Source: Chloroflexota bacterium (GTDB lineage: Bacteria > Chloroflexota > Anaerolineae > Aggregatilineales > Phototrophicaceae). Taken from it: a DNA stretch of 64,000 bases. The stretch spans positions 366,927-430,926 of the forward strand of contig JAIUNI010000004.1 in assembly GCA_020161935.1 (NCBI GenBank). Direction: 5' to 3'. The notes under the pieces were generated by a model that was not told the origin of the DNA, made no database searches, and worked only from the letters and a program-made list of their open reading frames with translations. Position 1 is the first letter of the stretch. Each line of letters starts with the position of its first letter. The position numbers were made by a program, and so were the translations under genes. Positions 26,418 through 35,746 of the stretch are shown one piece after another.

Positions 26418-26498
26418 CGTATGGTTCCCCTCACCCTGAGGGAGAGGGCTGATGGTGGAGTGAGCTTGGGAACGTACCATCGAGGGGTGAGGGTCAGC
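26418..26498. repeat. REP-like element (first copy of family B)
   Basis: The segment GGTTCCCCTCACCCTGAGGG, then T-G-A-T-G-G-T-G-G-A-G-T-G-A-G, then AACGTACCATCG and GGGGTGAGGG is shared with 50127-50195. The outer ends pair (CCCTCACCCT with AGGGTGAGGG-type sequence), so it can fold as one hairpin. It lies between two genes without coding potential. Confidence 0.65.
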
Positions 26499-26502
26499 AT
26501 AA

Positions 26503-26534
26503 ACAAAAAGGGCGCACCCACGCGGGTACGCCCT
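26503..26534 (-). terminator. Rho-independent terminator
   Basis: AGGGCGCACCC (26509-26519) and GGGTACGCCCT (26524-26534) form a stem with one mismatch. On the minus strand it is followed by TTTTTG. It ends the small leftward gene that stops at 26560. Confidence 0.88.
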
Positions 26535-26559
26535 ACTGAGGAACGCTTCTCAGCTTCAT

Positions 26560-26733
26560 TTAGACACGAATGACGTGCATGAGGCTGACCAGTAGACGCT
26601 TGAGGGCGACAGGCATCCAGCCCGGTTGAGTCTGAACATCCTGCACGAATTTTGCTTGCTGTGCCAGTTGGATCAATTCCTGATGATATTGGGAACTGAC
26701 GCGACCGTTCAGCATGTGGTCAATATCGAACAT
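26560..26733 (-). CDS. 57-residue hypothetical protein
   Basis: The product starts M-F-D-I-D-H-M-L-N-G-R and is a short helical, Gln-rich protein ending V-S-L-M-H-V-I-R-V. No family is recognised. The call rests on an ATG with GGAGAG ahead (from GGAGAGTGTTCGC) and a good terminator right after the stop. An upstream extension to 26892 in the same frame has no start signal or matching composition and was left out. The 210 bp between it and the decarboxylase gene is A+T-rich and probably holds both promoters. Confidence 0.6.
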   Translation of the reverse strand: MFDIDHMLNGRVSSQYHQELIQLAQQAKFVQDVQTQPGWMPVALKRLLVSLMHVIRV

Positions 26734-26943
26734 GCGAACACTCTCCAATCCATACCTAAAGCATTGCCAATGAGATGACAATCTGTACAATTTCAGTGTA
26801 GGGTAGACGCGATTTGAGGGAAAACCCGAAACGATTGAAATTGGCCTAAGACGAAGGATGGAGATTGTCTCAGACTTTAGTCGGAGTGTCAAGATTCAAC
26901 CTGTCATACCCTGTAATCTTAATCTTTTAACAAGTAATTCACA

Positions 26944-27624
26944 ATGAACAACGCACCGCAACCCCTATTCCGTATTCACCGCGAAGGTTACTCGACGCTC
27001 GGCAAGCTCGGCCTGCTGTTCGGTCTCTTGTCTGCCGCCGCCTACCTGCTGCTGCCACGCCGCGCCTTCTGGTGGGTGGCGGGAGTAAGTGGTCTCGTCC
27101 TCGGCTTCTTTACCCAGTTCTTCCGCAACCCGCCGCGCACCACGCCCGTCGTCAGCCGTGGGGTGATCGCCCCCGCCGACGGGACGATTGTCGCCATCGA
27201 GCCGACCGACGAAACCGAGTACTTCCACGACAGCCGCCTGAAAATCTCGATCTATATGTCCGCCCTCAACGTCCACGTCAACCGTGTGCCGGTGGATGGC
27301 ACGGTCGTCTACAACCGCTACCACGAAGGCCAATATCTGGTTGCCTTTCACCCCAAAGCCTCGGAGTTGAACGAGCGCAATACCGTGGTGCTGGAAACCG
27401 CCAACGGTCAACAGGTGTTGGTGCGGCAGATCGCGGGATTGCTGGCGCGGCGCATCCGCTATTTCCTGCGCGAAGGCCAGCCGGTGAAGTCCGGTGAGGA
27501 ACTCGGCTTCATCAAGTTCGGCTCGCGCTGCGATGTGTTCCTGCCGCTGAACGCACGGGCGAAGGTTTACCTCGACCAGCGCGTCACTGGCGGTGAAACC
27601 GTCCTCGCCGAGCTGGCGGAATAG
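26944..27624 (+). CDS. psd: Phosphatidylserine decarboxylase, short form
   Basis: The enzyme converts phosphatidylserine (or a related serine phospholipid) to the ethanolamine form at the membrane. The 226-residue chain has one or two hydrophobic helices near the start (about 20-50), F-F-R-N-P-P-R, A-P-A-D-G, V-H-V-N-R-V-P, H-P-K-A-S-E-L-N-E-R-N, and the self-cleavage site G193-S194 in K-F-G-S-R-C-D, where S194 becomes the pyruvoyl group. The short form without the long N-terminus is common outside the Proteobacteria. No phosphatidylserine synthase gene is next to it. It ends 3 bp from the stop of the convergent gene. Confidence 0.9.
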   Translation: MNNAPQPLFRIHREGYSTLGKLGLLFGLLSAAAYLLLPRRAFWWVAGVSGLVLGFFTQFFRNPPRTTPVVSRGVIAPADGTIVAIEPTDETEYFHDSRLKISIYMSALNVHVNRVPVDGTVVYNRYHEGQYLVAFHPKASELNERNTVVLETANGQQVLVRQIAGLLARRIRYFLREGQPVKSGEELGFIKFGSRCDVFLPLNARAKVYLDQRVTGGETVLAELAE

Positions 27625-27627
27625 TCG

Positions 27628-28203
27628 TTAAGGCACAAGCGGCCAGCAGTTAGTAATCGCAAAAATCGAAGTCGCGTTGCCAAACTTTAAATCAGGGAAA
27701 TCTTCGGCTGCAAGTGCAATGCTTTTGTACACACGCACAGCTTGACAATCAGCCGTGAAATCCTCAAACCAACCGTGTGTGAACATTGTGGCAGTCGCAT
27801 GAAGCCGGCTCAAAGAAGAGCCTAAATGAAAAGGCGTGGGTGTTCCATAATAATTGTCATACTGGATAAAACTTGTCTTTTCCATATTCAAGGGAATAGG
27901 TGACATCGAGATACCCGCTTGAACAAACCACTCACGCAGCGCTTCTGGTGGGGATGGATGCGCGTAGACACTTGTTTTATCTCGATAGGCATAGTCATCT
28001 TCATAAATGACCCTCAAAAGCTGGCTGTCAGGTGGCACAGGCAATTCCGCTGCGGTCGCCCACTCGCCGCCAAACCGCGCGAACAGCCACATGCTCCCAA
28101 AACAAACCGCCGGAATCGCCAGCATAACCACCAGCAAGATCGCACACCCGCGCCTGCAACCGATTCCCCGCCTCTGTTGAACTATCGACTTCTCAACTTC
28201 CAT
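27628..28203 (-). CDS. Single-pass membrane protein of unknown function
   Basis: A 191-residue protein with a short basic cytoplasmic start, one hydrophobic helix (about 20-42, A-I-L-L-V-V-M-L-A-I-P-A-V) and an external domain with several Tyr and Phe residues. The middle part (L-P-V-P-P-D-S-Q-L-L, E-A-L-R-E-W-F) hints at a small alpha/beta domain seen in Chloroflexota surface proteins, but no family is assigned. ATG at 28203 was chosen over a TTG at 28215. It follows the gene at 28226 in the same direction with a 22-bp gap. Confidence 0.65.
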   Translation of the reverse strand: MEVEKSIVQQRRGIGCRRGCAILLVVMLAIPAVCFGSMWLFARFGGEWATAAELPVPPDSQLLRVIYEDDYAYRDKTSVYAHPSPPEALREWFVQAGISMSPIPLNMEKTSFIQYDNYYGTPTPFHLGSSLSRLHATATMFTHGWFEDFTADCQAVRVYKSIALAAEDFPDLKFGNATSIFAITNCWPLVP

Positions 28204-28225
28204 CTTAACGTCCAATCGAGCCTAT

Positions 28226-28540
28226 TCATTCGCCATCGGTTGTTCGATAGCCTGCTTTCTTTATCCCAGCCAAAACTTCCCAATAATTATCTTTAATTGG
28301 AAATTTCAATTCGACTGATGGGACTGTAAAAAATACAATAGATGGAGGGTTTCCAAAGGCGTATCTAACGCCTACAGATTTCCATTTTTTATAAAATTCA
28401 CTGTCATCATCTGTATTGATGTCTTTCCCCATATCCGTCAAAAACTTTTGGTAACAGATCTCAAAATCAATAAACTGAGGGTTATTCTCATCATCAATAT
28501 AATGAATACCTTGAGAGGTGATGTCTGTAATTGCTTTCAT
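28226..28540 (-). CDS. 104-residue hypothetical protein, A+T-rich
   Basis: A small acidic protein (M-K-A-I-T-D-I-T-S at the start, D-I-N-T-D-D-D-S-E-F in the middle) with a likely alpha/beta fold. No family is recognised. Lower GC than its neighbours suggests transfer; it lies next to repeat and transposase debris. AGGA precedes the ATG by seven bases. It may be co-transcribed with the membrane protein gene downstream. Confidence 0.6.
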   Translation of the reverse strand: MKAITDITSQGIHYIDDENNPQFIDFEICYQKFLTDMGKDINTDDDSEFYKKWKSVGVRYAFGNPPSIVFFTVPSVELKFPIKDNYWEVLAGIKKAGYRTTDGE

Positions 28541-28729
28541 AGCGCATCCTATTTATGACTTATGACTATAACCTGATATTCCCTTCTTGATCTTGGTGTT
28601 CTTGGCGGTTAATCGTTTTCTCTTTTAACTTGCCACTATTATCTATTGAATGGTGATTCATTACGGCATTTGTCTTTGCATTGATCTATCGACTACTGAC
28701 TATCGACTTATTATTTCCTACGTTTGAAT
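28541..28729. other. Non-coding repeat-rich stretch
   Basis: No gene is seen. The sequence holds degenerate heptad words: TTGGTGTTCTTGGCGG (28592-28607) and CGACTACTGACTATCGACTT (28687-28706), the same classes as in other intergenic regions. The stretch TTTGTCTTTGCATTG (28670-28684) recurs at about 53940-53953. Confidence 0.5.
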
Positions 28730-28951
28730 TAGGTTTGTCGGCAAACCGTTTACCAACCTTCCACTAACCTCATACCGCCAATCCTCCCCTGAAAAGTTAG
28801 CACCAACACCGCTTAAAAGTGACCAAATGTTCTGACAAATGTTCACCCTAAATACCGCTATATCGCTTATGCTATTGAAAGGGCTGACGGTAGGGGTTTG
28901 CTGCTAGCAAACCCTCACGATGATGCACCACCCGCACCTTGTTCTGTCCCC
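28730..28951. repeat. Dispersed repeat R1, copy 1
   Basis: About 220 bp are alignable in the same orientation with 53578-53797. Shared landmarks: AAACCGTTTACCAACC-type start, AAAGTTAGC, an exact AAAAGTGACCAAATGTTCTG containing the first half of the direct repeat CAAATGTTC-TGA-CAAATGTTC, and a hairpin with arms GGGTTTGC and GCAAACCC near the end. It has no clear open frame of its own except the short transposase-like one that runs into it. Confidence 0.75.
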
Positions 28952-29024
28952 CTTTTACAATCCCTTCCAACTCCGCTCGTTCCATTGCGCTCAACACAAT
29001 CTGATGGTTTTGCTTTCGTCCCAT
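28872..29024 (-). pseudogene. N-terminal fragment of an IS630-type transposase
   Basis: A 50-codon frame starts at an ATG with AAGGA ahead and reads M-G-R-K-Q-N-H-Q-I-V-L-S, then M-E-R-A-E-L-E-G-I-V-K-G-G and K-V-R-V-V-H-H. This resembles the first helix-turn-helix of IS630/Tc1-mariner transposases (consensus style: V-L-T-x-x-E-R-x-x-L-x-x-I-V-R-x-G). The similarity stops at R-V-V-H-H, where the frame enters repeat R1 and ends. The DDE catalytic part is absent. Family assignment is by eye and moderate. Confidence 0.45.
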
Positions 29025-29252
29025 TTCCGTGTATCCTTTGCTCTCAATCCGTTTAGGATACCTACTTTCCCTCTTATCTTTACTGTCGTCGTCTACTAGT
29101 AGGACGTAACAATCGAATGTTTTTAAATCACCCCATTAAGATGGCAGTTGAACTTTAAATTCATGTCAATCTGCCATCTTAACCCGGACTCATTTAAAAA
29201 GTTTCCCACGTTTCTTTACGCAGAAATCAACATCCTTAGGCTCTACAAAGCA

Positions 29253-32200
29253 TTATGGCTGTACAACAAACAGCGTGCCATCAGTACGCCCGAAAATCTC
29301 AGGTTGATAAAAAGCGTAGCCTTGAGCAGGCAGCGTCTGAAATGTACCCGCAGTTGTTGCGCGGGCTTGGTAGGTGTAAATATACGTTCCTTTTGGCAGA
29401 TAATCCGCATACAGAACCGCCCCTTCATCACGCAGCTCAGTCCGATCAAAATACCACGACCGCCAATACCAATAGGGATCGTCTATGTACAAGCGCTGTA
29501 GATTCGGATCTTCGCCTGCTTGTGCCGTTGTAAGCAAGTTGCGATCAATGATCTCTAGCCCCGCCGGTAAGGTATCTTCTAACGTGAAGTAATAGACATC
29601 TTGTGGCAAGTTGATGGTTACACGGACATTTACGGTATCCCCCACCTGCGCTGTCTCAACTGTTTGGCGGCTTGAACCAATCGAGTAGGCGCGGTCAACT
29701 TGCACACCACGACTTACCGCTGACACCTCATCTGCTGGCAGCTCTAAATTCAATAAGATTGAATAGTACAGTGCGCCTGATCCGGTTTCACGCTCAATAG
29801 CCAGTCGATTAATTTCGTCACGAAGCAGTTCACCTATGCTAACCTGAACCGTTTCACCCGTACGGACTGTTTTAGGTACCACTTCACGATTGACCAGTTC
29901 ATCGTCATTGAGTTGGATATTAAAGTTGTAGTGACCCTGTAATTCATCCGTTTTCACCATCCATTCGGATAGTGCGATCACAGACCAAGCCGTTTCTTGA
30001 GTCGTCTGCCAACGGTCTCCCCGCCGTGCAATCATCAACCAACGTACGATGTTCGGCAGGAGCGGTTGATCCGGTTGTGAACGGCTTAGTGCCAGCAATC
30101 CGAGTGCGGTCGTCCGTGTGTCACTCCCCCAGTTATACCAGTCCGTTTCCTTCTCTTCCCAATGTGCGCCATTCGCGGAAAGAATAACGGTGGATGTCAG
30201 ATCGCTCGTCAGATCGGCAACCGCTGCGGCTTCGGGTGCAACTTCAAGGTAAGCCATTAAGAGATATGAACGCGCTGCGAGCGACATTTTGATCCGGTAT
30301 TCATACAAATCATCAAGCCGTGCCGCAGTCATTTTGTCGTAAATCGCTAACACATAGAGCAAGAATGCCTGCTGATTCAGCTCCCAATCTTGAGTTTGTA
30401 TGCTTAACCGTTGCAGGTGCGTTCGCAGGTAATTCAAAGCGTTTGTGAGTAAATTAGCATCAACCGCATATCCACTTTTCTGCGCTTCATGCAACCCCAA
30501 CAACGCATAAGCAGTAACATAGGCATTGCTATCCATGCCGGTAAACCAGCCCCATCCCCCCTCTGGATTCTGTCCCTTTAACAGGATGTCATAGCCTTGA
30601 TCTAATGCTGTTTGCAAGTTTTTCGCGAGTTCAGGGTCATCCAGATTTAAGGCTTCTAGAGCATTATAAGTAACCGCATTTGGATAAAATCGGCTCACCG
30701 TTTGCTCGATACATTGATGAGGGAAATTACGCAGATAACCAAGACTGTCAACAGTCGCGGCGGCCAGCGATGAATCAACTTGAATGGTGACTGTACCACC
30801 CACATCGCTATAGCGTGGCGGCAAGCTGATGCCCTCAACCCGCATACCCTCATCCAACAGTACACCACCGGTCGCAACGGTTTCCGGCGCGGTGTATTGG
30901 AAAACGGGAATAGTTCCATTTGGCCCTGTCGCCAACGCAGGTTTCGAAGCATCTGCCAAGCCGCTTTCACTACTGGCAAAAACCGTCAAATCAACGCCTT
31001 CAGCATTCTCTACAGTAACCGGCCATTCAACACGCACCCGTCCACCGGCGGGAATTTCAAGTCCCATTATTTCTGCCGGGGTTTCAATACGTACACCGTT
31101 TGCTTCAATTCGCACGCTGATAACCTGTGGTTGTTCTGTATTGTTATTAATGATTGCTGCCAATGAGAGCTGATCGCCCACCACGAAAAAGCGCGGTGCA
31201 ATTGGACGGATAATCAGCGGCAGCGTTGAAACAATATTGATTTGGTCTTGCCCGACAAGTGTGTCCGTTGTAACGGCGCGTGCATCGAGCCGCCACCGGG
31301 TCAGGTTATCTGGCATCTCAACACTGACGGTCGCGCGACCATTGGCATCCGTCACAACATGCGGCGACCAAAGGGGGGTATATTCAAAATCGTCGCGAAT
31401 ACTTCCTTCTATACCTGCGTCACCGCCACCGCCGCCACCACAGCCAGCTTGAGCGGTATTATCCGGTACGGTCAGCAGCGCACTTAAGCCAATCGAGGTT
31501 GTTACCCGAAGGGGTTGAGTGTTGTAGAAAGTGCTTTCAAGAGTGCCGCTGTTAGCGGGTCGGAGAGCCAAAACCGCTTCGTCGGTCAACGCCAGCCCGA
31601 CCTCACCCACAACCGGATTGCCATCACTATCCGTCAGCCGCACATCAAAGTCCACCATTTCCCCCGGTTTGGTCACCATCTCAGAAGGTTCAACTTCAAT
31701 CGTCAACCGGTGGTTTATCGGCTCGACGTTTAGTCGAATATCACCCCGCACCGAATCAGGATTCGGGTTTTCAGCCGATGTTCCCCGCATCAATAACACG
31801 TTTAGATAAACGGTCGGGGAATAAGCATCGGTCAGCGGCAGTTGATAGATAAGCGAATCACCCGTGATCTGCCGTACCTCGCGCAGCATCACATATTGAC
31901 GTTCGGCGGTGATGAGGGCTGTCACAGGTTCATCATAGGGATTCGGAATCAGTATTTCGGCAACCTCTCCCGGCACATAAGAGTCTTGGTTTGCCGTGAG
32001 CTTGAGCCGCCGGTATTCATCATTAAATCCACAATCGATATAGTAATAGAAGGGGTCGCCGAAAGATTGTCCGGTGCTTTTGCCATCCTGTGCGCGTATG
32101 TAGACCGAAATTTCGCTGCGGTTTTCCCGGCCTTGTGCATCGGTAGTCACCGCCCGAACGCGGAAAACACCTACAGTTGGTGCTTCAAAGGTGTAATGGG

Positions 32201-35200
32201 CCAGACCATCCTTTCCAGTGATGAGAGAAGTGGTCAAAACCGGAATTTCTTCCATCTTCCATCGATACTGACCGAATTCAATCGTGCCACGGCTCCAGCG
32301 TGTTTCGACGATTTCCAATTCAATGCTTTGGTTAGGCTGGTGGATGCTGTCTGGCGTTACTGCCAGCACATCCAACATCGCTGGCTGACCGAGGGTTGTA
32401 AATGTTTCTTTGGAACGCAGCCCTACATAAACCGCTGCTGGATGAATGATAACATTCGTGGAACCACTGACCGGTTGTTCACTCTCGTCATGAACGGTCG
32501 CTTCAATAACGGCTGTTACAGGATTGAATGAACTGAGTGTTACCGGGTTCGTGAATAAGTTGCGACCCTGTTCGTCCGTTCGTAGCAGCACAGGTTCGCT
32601 ATTGGAGATGCCATAATTGTAGCCGCTATCGCGGAAGCTAAACCCACGCTCTGCACCACGATAGCGAAAGTAGGAATTATAATAATTCGTACTCCGTACC
32701 GCCCAACTCACATCGGCATTGCTCACAGGCGCACCAAAGTAGTAATTCGCTGAGACTAATGCGTTCAGTGGATCACCCTGAATAATTTCCGGCAGTTGAG
32801 CGGTAACATCCACCTCATATTCGGGTACGCGAAAATCGGCGACTTCAAACGTGATTGTGTCACCCATCGCTTGGCAGGCTACAGCGTAATATGTGCAGCT
32901 CGAACCAACTTGTAGATTATATGTTCCAAGAGAGGCGCTATCTGGAATTTCAAATGACCCACTGAATGTCCCAAAATCTCCGGTAACTGTCAACTCGGTA
33001 TCATAAATGGGCGTTGGTGTTTCTTCAGAATAGTATCCCCCACCGTAACCAAATGTTGCGGTTGCCGGAATTGTATCAACAGCGGGAACCGTGTAAGTGA
33101 CATCATCCTTATGACGTAAAATACCACGAAAATACACCGTTTCACCCGGTCGGTAGATTGGCCGATCTGTGTAAAGATAACTTTCAGCGGTTAATTGGGC
33201 TGGTCGCGCACTATTGAACCATACACCAAGCGTCTCATCATTCTGGGTGACAACATAAGTAGTTTGGTCACTATGCGGAATTCGAAAGATACCCGTCTCA
33301 TCGGTGGTTCCGCGCGTAACCGATAAGTCTGCCGCGTTCCATACTTGAATACTCATATTCGGAACCGGTTGACCACTTGCAATATCCGTTACCCAAGCTA
33401 AGGTGTCATCAGGCGTTTTCTTGATCGTGATTGACGTATTCGTGACCGCCAACAAGAAACCACTTTTTTGTTCATTGCCATCATATAAACTGGGTGCAAT
33501 CATCTCGATACCGTATAAACCTAGTGGTAATGTACCACCACTTTCCAGCGTTAAAGGTACATAGACTTTCGTGTTATCGCTTTGGCTTTTAACAACTTCT
33601 GTCCAACTGCGGATTAAGTTTTCAGGCTGTACCCACACCGGTAATGTCTGCTGCCAGCCTTTTTCATAATCGAAGTAGCCATACAAGTTTGTTTGCGTAT
33701 AACGGTAACTATTTGACCAAGCATGATTCATGCCCATAACAGCCGCCAAGTCAGTGCGGTAGATGCTGAAGGTAATCTTGGGACTGCCATTCACGTCTAA
33801 AGGTAGAAGAATTTCCTCGTTATAAGCGCTCGCCAGCGAGAAATCTGAATTGACCGCTAGTGCGGCACCGTAGCGGGTTCTTCCGTTGCTTAATCGAACG
33901 GAATAACTCGTGGAGTAATCTTCATTAGTGGCGTTACCATAAATATCTTTCATACCAGCCAGCAGCGTAATCGTATAAGTAACATCAGCCTCATGTTCAA
34001 ATTCCAGCGCGAGCGTATGGTCGTCATAAACGTATGGTGTGATTTCCCCCTTCGGTTGAGGCGAAACCGTATATAGACCTTCAAATGAACTCGTTTGCAT
34101 GCGCGTATTGAACGTGAATTCAACCCGCTGTAAGCCGGGGTACATCGTTTGATTCGACTGCGGGTAACTGCGAAGTGGTCGTGGACTGCCCACGGTTTTA
34201 AAGTACTGGGTTAAAGGTGCTGCGAGTACTGCTGCCCCCGCAGCACTCCGCGCCGTTGCAGCTAAATTAACGACATAGCGATAGTCTAATTTAAGCCGTT
34301 CCTTGGGCTGGAAGGTCAACACGGTACTTTGGGTGTTCCATCGAAATCCGCCCTCTACAACTGCTATAGGTTGACCATAAGCCTCATAGGCAGCATTTCC
34401 ATAATCTTCTAACGTAAAGGCTGCTTCAGTCGCCTCACGTTCCATCGGCTGACTAAAGGTGATCTCAAACCCGCTGCCCAACATCACGCTGTTTTCTTTG
34501 AAGATCTTTGTTGCTTTAACTTCAATAACCTGTGGGGCTAATGTGCGGAATGTCCAGTGAAACGATTCAGGCAGTACAGTTCCATCAACGGCGGTCAATC
34601 CGGCAGCAATAGTGGCTGTATAGCGCGTGTTCCCCGCAAGATGGGCAGAAGATTTGAAAACATATGCCGATGAATTCACCCACTCGCCCTTGCCCTTTAT
34701 TTCAGGATAAAAGGTGAGTGGGTTTGGCAGCGTATCCGCGTCCATTGTGCCGCCGAGTGGAATCACCGGACGATCAAAGGTGACGGAAATTTGTGCGCCT
34801 TCCGTGATAATACCTTCGGTTTCATCTTCAGGAGTTACCGCAGCCACGCTCAGGCCACGTGGAGACTGCACTTCAAATTCATAGGCGGGGTCTAATATCA
34901 GTCCGTTGGCCGCTGTGCCAGTCAACGTAACCCTATAACGCTTCCCCGTAAGCCAAATGCCTTCTTCGGGCAGGAAGGCAAGCGTACGGTCATTGATCCA
35001 TGTCGAATCACCATCAAGTTGTGGCTCGAAATGGAAATCGACACGATCCGGCTGCATGGGTTGATCGAAGTAAATTGTCAGTGGTTCGCTGCTGCCGAGT
35101 TCGACACCGGGGAGTGGTTGGACATCAATCACATGAGGGGGTAGTGCCGTCGTATCTTGGGCGGTACTCGCCCGAAAACCTAATAGCACGATGGCAATCA

Positions 35201-35240
35201 TTAAAGCGCTTATTCGTAATCTGTAATGGAGAAAATTCAA
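29253..35240 (-). CDS. Alpha-2-macroglobulin family protein with thioester motif
   Basis: A 1995-residue exported protein. A signal peptide spans about 1-27 (A-S-T-A-Q cut). Bacterial Ig-like (Big_5) domains fill about 35-350, MG-type beta domains the middle (P-I-Y-R-P-G-E-T-V-Y-F-R-G at about 690 is the usual MG motif), and the thioester site is C1510-I-E-Q1513 in F-P-H-Q-C-I-E-Q, followed by the alpha/alpha toroid (Y-I/L-L-x-A-L repeats) and the C-terminal receptor-like domain. Such proteins trap proteases by covalent attachment after bait cleavage. Bacterial forms usually sit beside pbpC; none is present here. The start is TTG at 35240 with AGGAG ahead. GC is lower than in the flanks. Confidence 0.9.
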   Translation of the reverse strand: MNFLHYRLRISALMIAIVLLGFRASTAQDTTALPPHVIDVQPLPGVELGSSEPLTIYFDQPMQPDRVDFHFEPQLDGDSTWINDRTLAFLPEEGIWLTGKRYRVTLTGTAANGLILDPAYEFEVQSPRGLSVAAVTPEDETEGIITEGAQISVTFDRPVIPLGGTMDADTLPNPLTFYPEIKGKGEWVNSSAYVFKSSAHLAGNTRYTATIAAGLTAVDGTVLPESFHWTFRTLAPQVIEVKATKIFKENSVMLGSGFEITFSQPMEREATEAAFTLEDYGNAAYEAYGQPIAVVEGGFRWNTQSTVLTFQPKERLKLDYRYVVNLAATARSAAGAAVLAAPLTQYFKTVGSPRPLRSYPQSNQTMYPGLQRVEFTFNTRMQTSSFEGLYTVSPQPKGEITPYVYDDHTLALEFEHEADVTYTITLLAGMKDIYGNATNEDYSTSYSVRLSNGRTRYGAALAVNSDFSLASAYNEEILLPLDVNGSPKITFSIYRTDLAAVMGMNHAWSNSYRYTQTNLYGYFDYEKGWQQTLPVWVQPENLIRSWTEVVKSQSDNTKVYVPLTLESGGTLPLGLYGIEMIAPSLYDGNEQKSGFLLAVTNTSITIKKTPDDTLAWVTDIASGQPVPNMSIQVWNAADLSVTRGTTDETGIFRIPHSDQTTYVVTQNDETLGVWFNSARPAQLTAESYLYTDRPIYRPGETVYFRGILRHKDDVTYTVPAVDTIPATATFGYGGGYYSEETPTPIYDTELTVTGDFGTFSGSFEIPDSASLGTYNLQVGSSCTYYAVACQAMGDTITFEVADFRVPEYEVDVTAQLPEIIQGDPLNALVSANYYFGAPVSNADVSWAVRSTNYYNSYFRYRGAERGFSFRDSGYNYGISNSEPVLLRTDEQGRNLFTNPVTLSSFNPVTAVIEATVHDESEQPVSGSTNVIIHPAAVYVGLRSKETFTTLGQPAMLDVLAVTPDSIHQPNQSIELEIVETRWSRGTIEFGQYRWKMEEIPVLTTSLITGKDGLAHYTFEAPTVGVFRVRAVTTDAQGRENRSEISVYIRAQDGKSTGQSFGDPFYYYIDCGFNDEYRRLKLTANQDSYVPGEVAEILIPNPYDEPVTALITAERQYVMLREVRQITGDSLIYQLPLTDAYSPTVYLNVLLMRGTSAENPNPDSVRGDIRLNVEPINHRLTIEVEPSEMVTKPGEMVDFDVRLTDSDGNPVVGEVGLALTDEAVLALRPANSGTLESTFYNTQPLRVTTSIGLSALLTVPDNTAQAGCGGGGGGDAGIEGSIRDDFEYTPLWSPHVVTDANGRATVSVEMPDNLTRWRLDARAVTTDTLVGQDQINIVSTLPLIIRPIAPRFFVVGDQLSLAAIINNNTEQPQVISVRIEANGVRIETPAEIMGLEIPAGGRVRVEWPVTVENAEGVDLTVFASSESGLADASKPALATGPNGTIPVFQYTAPETVATGGVLLDEGMRVEGISLPPRYSDVGGTVTIQVDSSLAAATVDSLGYLRNFPHQCIEQTVSRFYPNAVTYNALEALNLDDPELAKNLQTALDQGYDILLKGQNPEGGWGWFTGMDSNAYVTAYALLGLHEAQKSGYAVDANLLTNALNYLRTHLQRLSIQTQDWELNQQAFLLYVLAIYDKMTAARLDDLYEYRIKMSLAARSYLLMAYLEVAPEAAAVADLTSDLTSTVILSANGAHWEEKETDWYNWGSDTRTTALGLLALSRSQPDQPLLPNIVRWLMIARRGDRWQTTQETAWSVIALSEWMVKTDELQGHYNFNIQLNDDELVNREVVPKTVRTGETVQVSIGELLRDEINRLAIERETGSGALYYSILLNLELPADEVSAVSRGVQVDRAYSIGSSRQTVETAQVGDTVNVRVTINLPQDVYYFTLEDTLPAGLEIIDRNLLTTAQAGEDPNLQRLYIDDPYWYWRSWYFDRTELRDEGAVLYADYLPKGTYIYTYQARATTAGTFQTLPAQGYAFYQPEIFGRTDGTLFVVQP

Positions 35241-35370
35241 AATTTAACTCCTGTGTGAAATCAAACTGTTTTGATGGTGATTATCCTCCTAATAAGCAGC
35301 GTTTGAGGCCGCGATTGACCTATGATCAACCCACGTTTCGCCTCCTCGTAATCTTAACTAACCAGAGAAA

Positions 35371-35579
35371 CTGGATGAATATCTCACCGCCCATACGAAA
35401 GAAGAAATCATCTATATACATGAATATGAGTATGGGGTCGCCCATCCTGTCAAAAGAACCCGCCCCGTCATACATCCGACTCCGATGATGAAGAAGAACC
35501 CTACCCCCGTGCGCTCTTATGGAACAAGAATCTAAACGACCCATCCGACGATAACCCACCCGAACACTCGCTCAATTGA
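35371..35579 (+). pseudogene. Frameshifted duplicate of the 3' end of the HTH gene
   Basis: Bases 35371-35579 match 36091-36301 of the gene downstream at most positions, including the stop and the hairpin after it. The copy lacks one A in the run after G-T-C, so the frame shifts after H-P-V-K and the rest is out of frame. Other differences are scattered substitutions. The 5' two-thirds of the gene is absent; upstream of 35368 the match fades. It looks like the remnant of a tandem or element-mediated duplication. Confidence 0.75.
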
Positions 35580-35746
35580 ATCAAAAAGGCGGAGATCATT
35601 TCCCCGCCTTCTCGCTTCTCTCTGTTTTACAAAACTTCATTTTCCCACCATCTTCTAACCATTTTCAAACCAGATTCAAATTGACTTGTAAGATCAATTG
35701 TTCTATTCTGAATAACCAATCAGATCATATGTTCAGGATGGAAACC

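Noticed and set aside
35000..35488. A 162-codon rightward frame over the start of the macroglobulin gene
   Set aside because: Its first half is antisense to the macroglobulin signal region, and its second half is the broken HTH copy; no single gene is supported.
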